This document shows, piece by piece, positions 4,954 through 11,528 of a stretch of DNA of 13,184 nucleotides (positions within the stretch are counted from its first letter, which is position 1; each line of letters begins with the position of its first letter). Both the position numbers and the translations under genes were made by a program. Source of the stretch: an uncultured Erysipelotrichaceae bacterium (lineage in GTDB: Bacteria > Bacillota_I > Bacilli_A > RFN20 > CAG-826); NCBI GenBank assembly GCA_900321535.1, contig ONWJ01000011.1:1-13184 (forward strand). Direction: 5' to 3'. The notes under the pieces were generated by a model. That model saw only the letters and a program-made list of their open reading frames with translations, made no database searches and was not told where the DNA came from.

Positions 4954-6666
4954 ATGATTAGTCCACTTCTTTTATCTACGCTCGCTTTATCTCTCATCAT
5001 CGGCGGTTCCATCGCCCTTGTTTTGGCGCTTCTATTGATCCTTTACCTCACCCTTTTCACCAGTTTGAGACATAAAAAACAGGTCCGTGAATTGAACCGC
5101 AAGTTTGAGTATCTTCACGCTCTTCTTTTTGGTCAGGATTCCCAATACATCAAGCGTATTGAACAAATCTCGACCACCAACTTGCTCTACTCCGAAACCC
5201 ATCGCACCTTCGCGAAACGTTTCAAGGATGTTCGCGATAAAAGCGACTCTAGTGCACAAGCCGCGGTCAATGGATTGAAGGACCTTCTTCAAGAACGCGA
5301 TTACAAAGGACTCAAAGCCGCTTTGCCAGAAGCAAGAAAGGCGATTGAGATTTTCGATGAGGAAGTGAACTCTCTTCATAACGACCTCATGACGGTCATC
5401 AAACCGGAAGAGGAGTGCCGTCAGCAATCCTTGAATCTCAAGGAGAATCTCCGCCGCATCAAACAGGACTATTACGTCAAACAAGCAGACATGGGTCTCG
5501 TATATCAGTCTTTTGAGACCATCTTCCATAAGCTTGATGAGAAGTTCAATGAGTTCGAAAGCTTAGTGGATTCCGCCGACTATGACGATGCGAGAAACCT
5601 TCTCCCGAACATGGAGAAAATCATCAATGAGCTCGCGAAAGACCTCAACGAACTTCCTAACATCTGCGTCACCATCCAAACCGTGATTCCAGATAAACTC
5701 GCATCTTTAGAGAATGCTTACCAAGAGATGATCAAAGCCGATTACCCGCTTCATCACCTTATGGTCATCACCTCGATGGATGAGATGAGAAAACAACTCG
5801 ATAACTTAACCAAGATGGTCAAGGCGTTTGCCCTCGTTGGCGTCCAAGCTCAGCTTGACGGCATCTTGTCTAGAATCGATGAATTCTTCGATTCGTTCGA
5901 TAAAGAGAAAGATGCGCGTGTCGCCTTTGAATCTTCTTGCGATGAAGTCTATGCAAAATCCACCGAAGCGGATAAGAAATATATCGCGTTATGCAATGCC
6001 CTTCCAGCGGTGAAGCGTATGTACACCATCTCGGATGAGCAAAACGCCAAAGTCGACGCGATTAAGAATCTTGTCAACAAAAGCGGTGCGACCAAGCGTA
6101 GTCTTGATACCTTCGTCCATTCTCTTACCAAGCAGCCTTATAGCCTGCTTCTTGAGAAAATGAATACCCTTCGCGAAGAAAGCGAGCAAGCGTCGGCCGC
6201 GATTGATGATTTCCATCAATATTTGATGTCGTTGAAGCATGACTCTGAATCCGCGTTAAGCGCCGCTAAGGATTATTATGCCCGTTGCAAAGATGCTGAA
6301 AGCATCCTCCGCACCATGAACCTTGCGGTCCCGAATGAGAAATACCAAGGCGAGATTGATACTTGCTATGGCCTCATCGATAAGATCATGTCTTCTTTGA
6401 AATGCCCGATTGATGTTGAATCCATCAATGGTTTTGTCGAAGAACTTGTCAATACCGGTGACCGCGTCTATTCTTCCATCCTCGATGATTATGAGGCGGA
6501 GAATCAAGCCCAAGCCGCGATTACCTATGCAAACCGCAAACGCCAGCACTTAGGCGAAGTCCATACCTATTTGAAGCAAATGGAAGGGATGTTCGAATCT
6601 GGCGATTACCGCAAATGCTATAAAGACACCACGGACTTCATTCGCGCACTCCGTGAGCAGGAATAA
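4954..6666 (+). CDS. ezrA: EzrA, septation ring formation regulator
   Basis: EzrA is a membrane-anchored negative regulator of FtsZ ring assembly that also takes part in the division complex at midcell in low-GC Gram-positive bacteria. The protein has 570 residues, in line with the family. One N-terminal transmembrane segment (about 8-34) is followed at once by a basic stretch (RHKK), giving the Nout-Cin arrangement. The rest is almost wholly helical and charged, rich in heptad-like patterns, as expected of the spectrin-like repeats that form an arc over FtsZ. It is first in a six-gene unit; its stop is 2 nt before the desulfurase start. The neighbour order with a cysteine desulfurase and ThiI is the conserved Bacilli arrangement. 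The start is leaderless by the -10 position. Identification rests on architecture, size and context more than on individual motifs. Confidence 0.9.
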   Translation: MISPLLLSTLALSLIIGGSIALVLALLLILYLTLFTSLRHKKQVRELNRKFEYLHALLFGQDSQYIKRIEQISTTNLLYSETHRTFAKRFKDVRDKSDSSAQAAVNGLKDLLQERDYKGLKAALPEARKAIEIFDEEVNSLHNDLMTVIKPEEECRQQSLNLKENLRRIKQDYYVKQADMGLVYQSFETIFHKLDEKFNEFESLVDSADYDDARNLLPNMEKIINELAKDLNELPNICVTIQTVIPDKLASLENAYQEMIKADYPLHHLMVITSMDEMRKQLDNLTKMVKAFALVGVQAQLDGILSRIDEFFDSFDKEKDARVAFESSCDEVYAKSTEADKKYIALCNALPAVKRMYTISDEQNAKVDAIKNLVNKSGATKRSLDTFVHSLTKQPYSLLLEKMNTLREESEQASAAIDDFHQYLMSLKHDSESALSAAKDYYARCKDAESILRTMNLAVPNEKYQGEIDTCYGLIDKIMSSLKCPIDVESINGFVEELVNTGDRVYSSILDDYEAENQAQAAITYANRKRQHLGEVHTYLKQMEGMFESGDYRKCYKDTTDFIRALREQE

Positions 6667-6668
6667 GG

Positions 6669-7802
6669 ATGATGGTGTATCTCGATCACGCCGCTACGAC
6701 TCCCGTTTATCCTGAGGTTTTGGATATTGAAAAAGAGGCAGAGCTCCTCTATTTTGCCAATGCCTCTTCTTTGCATACAGCGGGAAGAAAATCCTCCCGT
6801 GCACTAGAAGATGCCCGCAAGCGCATCTTGAATTGCTTCGGTGTGGCTTCTACGCACACCATGGTTTTCACATCGGGTGCAACCGAATCCAACAACTTTT
6901 TCATCAAAGGCATCGCCTTGAAGTATCAAAACCGTGGCAAGAAGATCATCACCACCAAGGTGGAACACCCCTCCGTTACAAATGCTTTCCGTTCGCTTGA
7001 AGCACTCGGCTTTGAAGTAGTGGAACTTCCGGTTAACGATAAAGGGGAATTAGAACCTCAAACATTAGAAGCGGCAATGGATCAACACACCATCCTCGTT
7101 TCCGTTATTGGGGTCAATAATGAGACAGGTTCTATTAACGATTTAAAAGCCCTCTCTGCGGTGGTCAAAAAATATCCGAAAGCCTTCTTCCATAGTGATT
7201 TAACCCAGGCGATCGGCAAAACTAAGATCGATTATTCATGCTTGGACGCTTTCTCTTTCTCCGCCCACAAATTTGGCGGAAGAAAAGGCGTCGGCGGTCT
7301 TGTCTTCAAGAAACAAATCGCTCCTTCTCCGCTTCTTAGCGGTGGTGCGCAGGAGTTTTCTTTGCGAAGCGGAACTCCAAATGTACCGGGTGCTTTAGGC
7401 ATGGCAAAAGCCCTTGAAATCTCTTTGCAAGGCGTCGATGGAAAGATTGCAAAAGCCCATGAATTAAACGAATATCTCCGCAAATCCTTGATGGATTTAG
7501 GAGAAGGACGATTCAATTCACCTGAATCTGGTTGCCCATTCATCTTGAATTTCTCGCTTCAAAAGCATAAGGCTTCGGTCATGATCGAGGCGCTTTCTGA
7601 ACAAGAGATCTATGTCTCTTCCGTTTCGGCTTGCTCTAGCAAAAGCGAGCCTATCTCCCATGTCTTAGAGGCGATGGGCAAAAGCAAAGAGGACGCGGGA
7701 AACTCTATCCGCGTGTCGTTTGGTTATGAGACAACCAAAGAAGACCTCGATGCTTTCGTTTCTACCTTATCCCGTCTTTTAAAGGAGGTTCATCCACGAT
7801 GA
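6669..7802 (+). CDS. Cysteine desulfurase (NifS/IscS family)
   Basis: This PLP enzyme converts cysteine to alanine and passes the sulfur as an enzyme persulfide. The opening VYLDHAATTPVYPEVL is the classic NifS/IscS N-terminus. The PLP lysine is Lys201 in SFSAHKFGGRKGVG and the persulfide-forming cysteine is Cys322 in SACSSKSEPISHVL. Other landmarks are FTSGATESNN, VEHPSV and HSDLTQAIGK. The length of 377 residues is normal. It starts 2 nt after ezrA, at ATG 6669 or the adjacent ATG at 6672, and its TGA overlaps the thiI ATG (ATGA). This position fits the Bacillus NifZ-type desulfurase that supplies ThiI rather than the SUF cluster enzyme, which is an inference from context. Confidence 0.95.
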   Translation: MMVYLDHAATTPVYPEVLDIEKEAELLYFANASSLHTAGRKSSRALEDARKRILNCFGVASTHTMVFTSGATESNNFFIKGIALKYQNRGKKIITTKVEHPSVTNAFRSLEALGFEVVELPVNDKGELEPQTLEAAMDQHTILVSVIGVNNETGSINDLKALSAVVKKYPKAFFHSDLTQAIGKTKIDYSCLDAFSFSAHKFGGRKGVGGLVFKKQIAPSPLLSGGAQEFSLRSGTPNVPGALGMAKALEISLQGVDGKIAKAHELNEYLRKSLMDLGEGRFNSPESGCPFILNFSLQKHKASVMIEALSEQEIYVSSVSACSSKSEPISHVLEAMGKSKEDAGNSIRVSFGYETTKEDLDAFVSTLSRLLKEVHPR

Positions 7803-8983
7803 CTTATGATTCTTTGATGATCCATTATGGTGAATTGTCCACCAAAGGGATGAACAAGAAAGCGTTCATCAATACCCTTTATCAAAACGTCAAACATGCT
7901 TTGAAATCGTTTGGGGTAGGGGTTTCCTATACCCATGATTTCATTTTGGTTAAGTTAGATGATGCTTCTTATGAGCCCGTTCTTGCTCGCATCCAGGAAA
8001 TCCCTGGAATTCAGAAGATCTCGCTTGTCGCTAAAGTCGAAAAAGACATGAACGAAATCATCAAGGCCTGTTTGGAACTTGTTTCCAAAGAAGAAGGCAA
8101 GACATTCAAAGTCGATGTTCATCGCGTCGATAAAGCCTTCCCTGTTCGTAGCTATGATGCAACTTGCCAAATCGCGGATGAAATCCTTCATAACACCGAT
8201 AAAACAGTCGATTTGCATAACTATGATATCTTCTTAAAAGTGGCTATCCGCTTGGATTATGCTTATATCTCTTGCCATGAATATCCTGGCTTAGGCGGTT
8301 ATCCATTAGGCATGAATGGCAAGGTCATGCATTTATTAAGCGGCGGCATTGATTCTCCAGTTGCAGCCTATAAATTGCTGCGTAGAGGCATCGCTTTAGA
8401 AACCATTCATTTCGCGTCTCCGCCGTATACGAGTGCGGCTGTTATCGATAAACTCACCGATATTTTGGGCGAATTAAACGTTTATCAACGCAACATCAAA
8501 CTCAATATCATCCCGTTCACCAAGATTCAGGAAGCCATCTACAAATATGTTCCTGAACCTTATTGCATCACGGTGATGCGTCGCATGATGATGCGTTTAG
8601 CGGTTGGCCTAGCCAAAGCTCATCATTGCTTGGCGGTTTCTACTGGAGAAAGCGTTGGGCAAGTCGCATCCCAAACCTTGCAATCTTTGATTGTCATCAA
8701 CGAAGTCACCAATTATCCGGTGCTCCGTCCTTTAGCAGCCGAGGATAAAGTCTCGATCATCGATCAATCCAAGAAGATTGGAACCTATGAGATTTCTATC
8801 CGTCCATATGAAGATTGCTGCACTATCTTCAAGCCGAAGAAACCAAAGACTCATCCTTCCTTGCTAGAAGCGATCGAGTATGAGAATCGATTTGATTATT
8901 CTGCCATGATTGAGGAAGCCCTCGAGCGTGTTGAGATATTGTATGTGGAAGAGGGTGAAGTTCATGAAGCAGTACAAGAATGA
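7799..8983 (+). CDS. thiI: tRNA 4-thiouridine synthase ThiI
   Basis: ThiI adenylates uridine 8 of tRNA and replaces its oxygen with sulfur, and in some species also feeds thiazole synthesis. The N-terminal ferredoxin-like and THUMP domains cover about residues 1-165. The PP-loop ATP pyrophosphatase signature SGGIDS is at 181-186, and the conserved cysteine region DCCTIFKPKKP is at 339-349, with Cys341 or Cys340 matching the internal cysteine of the family. At 394 residues it lacks the C-terminal rhodanese domain of the E. coli enzyme, as in Bacillus, so sulfur must come directly from the upstream desulfurase. A strong AAAGGAGG lies inside the end of the desulfurase gene, and the ATG overlaps its TGA, indicating coupled translation. 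The TGA stop at 8981-8983 also shows that TGA terminates in this genome. Confidence 0.96.
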   Translation: MTYDSLMIHYGELSTKGMNKKAFINTLYQNVKHALKSFGVGVSYTHDFILVKLDDASYEPVLARIQEIPGIQKISLVAKVEKDMNEIIKACLELVSKEEGKTFKVDVHRVDKAFPVRSYDATCQIADEILHNTDKTVDLHNYDIFLKVAIRLDYAYISCHEYPGLGGYPLGMNGKVMHLLSGGIDSPVAAYKLLRRGIALETIHFASPPYTSAAVIDKLTDILGELNVYQRNIKLNIIPFTKIQEAIYKYVPEPYCITVMRRMMMRLAVGLAKAHHCLAVSTGESVGQVASQTLQSLIVINEVTNYPVLRPLAAEDKVSIIDQSKKIGTYEISIRPYEDCCTIFKPKKPKTHPSLLEAIEYENRFDYSAMIEEALERVEILYVEEGEVHEAVQE

Positions 8984-9803
8984 ATCGTATGAGGGCGAAC
9001 GCGCTTTATTCAAAGTCAAGGATGCTTTGATTGAGGGGTGTGAATTTCATGATGGGGAATCGCCGTTAAAAGAGAGTCGGAATCTCGTCGTTAATGGCTG
9101 TTCCTTCAAGTGGAAATATCCGCTTTGGTATGCGAAGAACATCAAATGTTATGAAGATGTATTTGACGAAGGAGCGCGAGCGGGAATCTGGTATACCGAG
9201 GATTCTAGTTTCACCGATTGCACCTTCATCGCACCGAAATTATTCAGGAAATGCAAGAATATCACGATTTCTAACGGTGATTTTGTGCATGGGGATGAAA
9301 CTTTCTGGTGGAATGAAAACCTCGTTCTTTCTTATGTCCGCGTTGTTGGGGCATATGCCTTTATGAAGACCAAAGGCATCAAAGGAAGCAACGTGGAAGT
9401 CGAAGGCGGATATGCTTTTGATGGATGCGAAGATCTAGAACTTGATCATTGCAAATTGATCACCAAGGATGCGTTCTGGAATTGCAAGAACGTGGTTTGC
9501 CGCGACTCTTATATCGAATGCGAATATTTTGGTTGGAACTCGGAGAATGTGACCTTGATTAACTGCACGATCAAATCCCATCAAGGGTTCTGCTACATGA
9601 AAAACATCAAGCTCATCAACTGCGAAGTCATCGAGTCTGATTTGACGTTTGAATATTGCGAGAATATCGATGCTGAGATCCATTCTGAATTGCTTTCCAT
9701 CAAGAATCCGATTTCAGGGAGAATCATCTGCGATGGATATGGCGAACTCATTTTAGATGATGATGCGATCGACCATAGCAAAACGGAGATCATTGTTCGA
9801 TGA
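8964..9803 (+). CDS. DUF3737 family right-handed beta-helix protein
   Basis: This 279-residue protein of unknown function matches my memory of the DUF3737 family: an opening like MKQYKNESYEGERALF, the segment DGESPLKESRNLVVNGCSFKWKYPLWY, and later DAFWNCKN and GWNSENVTLINCTIKS. It is built of repeats of about 20 residues with the pattern N-h-x-h-x-x-C/S-x-h (for example NVVCRDSYIE, NVTLINCTIK, NIKLINCEVI). This is typical of a solenoid in the pectate-lyase or pentapeptide-like class. There is no signal peptide, so it is probably cytoplasmic. I start it at ATG 8964, with GAGGGTG 6 nt before it, rather than at 8910, which would lie deep in thiI. It overlaps thiI by 20 nt, and its TGA overlaps the next gene's ATG. 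No catalytic residues can be assigned. Confidence 0.8.
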   Translation: MKQYKNESYEGERALFKVKDALIEGCEFHDGESPLKESRNLVVNGCSFKWKYPLWYAKNIKCYEDVFDEGARAGIWYTEDSSFTDCTFIAPKLFRKCKNITISNGDFVHGDETFWWNENLVLSYVRVVGAYAFMKTKGIKGSNVEVEGGYAFDGCEDLELDHCKLITKDAFWNCKNVVCRDSYIECEYFGWNSENVTLINCTIKSHQGFCYMKNIKLINCEVIESDLTFEYCENIDAEIHSELLSIKNPISGRIICDGYGELILDDDAIDHSKTEIIVR

Positions 9804-9859
9804 AATATAACTTTGACCAGATTCCTGATCGTCGTGGCAGCGGCTGATACAAATGGGAT
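9800..9859 (+). pseudogene. Severed N-terminus of the PatB/MalY-type lyase, ending in TGA
   Basis: From ATG 9800, which overlaps the DUF3737 stop as ATGA, the frame reads MKYNFDQIPDRRGSG, then TGA at 9845-9847, then YKWD and the internal ATG at 9860. The N-terminal FD...DRR.G....KWD pattern is exactly how PatB/MalY enzymes begin, so this is the true start and the TGA is internal. The stop replaces codon 16, a small polar residue in the relatives I can recall. Confidence 0.75.
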
Positions 9860-10963
9860 ATGAAGCCCGGGCTTTTGCCTTTGTGGGTCGCGGATATGGA
9901 TTTTGAAGTCGCTCCCTGCGTCATCAATGCATTGCAGAAGCGACTCGATCATCATGTCTATGGTTATAACATCATCCTCGATGAATGGAAAAAGGCTTAT
10001 TCGTCTTTCTACCAAAGAAAATACGGATGGAACCTCGATGAGAACGATTTGATTTTCGCGACTGGCGTCGTTCCGGTTTTATCTTCCGCAGTGAAAGCCT
10101 TGACTGAAAAAGGTGATAACGTGGTGGTGATGCCGCCGGTCTATAACGTTTTCTACAATTCCATCGTCAATCCAGGAAGAAATGCATTGGAAGTTCCGCT
10201 TGTCTACAGGGGCGGCAAGTATTCCATGGATTTTGATGGGTTAGAGAAAGCATTTGCCTTAGAGAAAACCAAACTTTGTTTCCTTTGTAATCCTGGCAAC
10301 CCATCCGCAAGAATCTGGAGCAAAGAAGAATTGCTTCGCCTTGCTGAACTCGCCAAGCGGTATGATGTCATTATTTTAAGTGATGAAATCCATGGACCTA
10401 TCACTCGTCCAGGCACCCAATATGTTCCTTTCCTTGGCATTGGAGATATTGCAAAAGAAGTCGGCTTTGCTGGAATTTCTCCTTCGAAAGCCTTCTCTTT
10501 AGCCGGACTTCAATCCGCCGCGGCGGTTGTTCCAAACCCTCGCATTCGAGCAAAATTCGAGAAGCAACTCAACGCTGACGAATGTGCCGAGCCAAATAGC
10601 TTCGCTCAAGTCGCGGTCATCGCCGCATTAAATGAGGGCGATGAATGGCTAGAGCAGATGAATGAATATGTCTTTGCTAATCGCGATTATGCGTTCCAAC
10701 GCATCAATCAGATTCCAGGCTTAAAAGCAGTGGAAGGTGACGCGACATATTTGCTTTGGGTGGACATCTCCGAGTTAGGATGCGATGGGAAAACATTCGA
10801 AGCATATCTTGAAGAAAATGAGAAAGTGTTCTTTAATGCTGGTAACCCTTACGGAAAAACGGGGGAACAATTCATTCGCATCAACATGGGCACAAGCCGC
10901 GAAAATGTGGTTGAAGCGATGAACCGCCTTGAAAAAGGAGCGATCTCTTATGGCAGACGATAA
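9860..10963 (+). CDS. PatB/MalY-type C-S lyase (cystathionine beta-lyase family aminotransferase)
   Basis: This fold-type I PLP enzyme is of the PatB/MalY group, which cleaves cystathionine or other cysteine S-conjugates to a thiol, pyruvate and ammonia. Signatures are PLWVADMDF near the start, CFLCNPGNPSARIW, SDEIHGPI with the PLP-binding Asp (175 in this frame), SPSKAFSLAGLQ with the PLP Lys (210 here, 230 from the 9800 start) and the carboxylate-binding Arg in FIRINMGTSR. Including the 5' fragment it would have 387 codons, typical of the family. As it stands, only reinitiation at ATG 9860, preceded by a weak GGGAT, would give an open frame, and that product would lack the N-terminal arm that packs near the active site. 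It overlaps the next gene by 14 nt. Cystathionine beta-lyase is likely, but substrate use in this subgroup varies. Confidence 0.85.
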   Translation: MKPGLLPLWVADMDFEVAPCVINALQKRLDHHVYGYNIILDEWKKAYSSFYQRKYGWNLDENDLIFATGVVPVLSSAVKALTEKGDNVVVMPPVYNVFYNSIVNPGRNALEVPLVYRGGKYSMDFDGLEKAFALEKTKLCFLCNPGNPSARIWSKEELLRLAELAKRYDVIILSDEIHGPITRPGTQYVPFLGIGDIAKEVGFAGISPSKAFSLAGLQSAAAVVPNPRIRAKFEKQLNADECAEPNSFAQVAVIAALNEGDEWLEQMNEYVFANRDYAFQRINQIPGLKAVEGDATYLLWVDISELGCDGKTFEAYLEENEKVFFNAGNPYGKTGEQFIRINMGTSRENVVEAMNRLEKGAISYGRR

Positions 10964-11489
10964 GACCAATCAAGAAAAAGAACAAACTCCGATCGAAGAG
11001 AGTGAACAAGAAGTCGTGGATCCTCCACATCAAAAAGAGGAAACCTCAGATCTTGAACTCATTAACGGAAAACGTTTTCACGTGGTACGTGCCGTCTTAA
11101 TGGGCGTTTTGGCTTTAGCGGACTTAGCCCATTTATTGATTGGCAGCTCGCTTTCTTTCAGCATCAAAGAAAGCCTTCGTAGAGGCGTTGCTTCCGCTCA
11201 AACAAGCGATGGCTCAGAAGTCACCACAAGCCAAAACGCTGTTGCAACCATAACCGCGGCGTTTGCGCTTGGTTTAGTAGAGGCGATGGGTCTAGTCTTT
11301 GCTTATGCGATCCTTTTCATCAGCGTCGTCTTATCCTCACTAGGTATTCTTTTCTCGGTTCTTAGATTGAAACATCTGCCAAAGAAAAACGACTGGAAAA
11401 GAATCTTCCATTCCATTCTCCTTGGCGTCTTCATCGTTTTGCTAGGATTCGCCATCGCCGTATTCTGCTACGTGCAGTTCGGCATATAA
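10950..11489 (+). CDS. Small membrane protein of unknown function
   Basis: I do not recognise this 179-residue protein. Residues 1-40 are acidic and hydrophilic (Glu/Asp/Gln rich) and probably disordered. Hydrophobic segments follow at about 45-65, at 97-139 (long enough for two helices) and at 152-177, giving three or four transmembrane helices. Between the first and second lies a Ser/Thr-rich loop; a short basic loop (KHLPKKNDWK) precedes the last. The start at ATG 10950 is supported by AAGGAG 9 nt upstream inside the lyase gene; an upstream in-frame TTG at 10929 is less likely. It is the last gene of the ezrA unit. By position it could relate to the envelope or the lyase, but nothing in the sequence proves this. 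Confidence 0.7.
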   Translation: MADDKTNQEKEQTPIEESEQEVVDPPHQKEETSDLELINGKRFHVVRAVLMGVLALADLAHLLIGSSLSFSIKESLRRGVASAQTSDGSEVTTSQNAVATITAAFALGLVEAMGLVFAYAILFISVVLSSLGILFSVLRLKHLPKKNDWKRIFHSILLGVFIVLLGFAIAVFCYVQFGI

Positions 11490-11528
11490 AAATCGTTTTG
11501 TTAAAGCCCTTTCAAAAGATACTTATGA
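11490..11528. other. Short convergent gap without a clear terminator
   Basis: The ezrA operon and the GH2 gene end tail to tail with 39 bp between them. The only secondary structure is a weak 5-bp TTTTG/CAAAA pairing. No GC-rich hairpin with a T run was found for either strand, so the two transcripts may overlap. Confidence 0.45.

Noticed and set aside
5032..5529. Minus-strand open frame of 165 codons inside ezrA
   Set aside because: It is a shadow of the helical, codon-biased ezrA frame, with no start signal or recognisable motif.
9800..10963. TGA read as tryptophan (Mycoplasma code)
   Set aside because: TGG encodes Trp throughout and TGA ends thiI, the DUF3737 gene and the desulfurase gene at positions where the families end.
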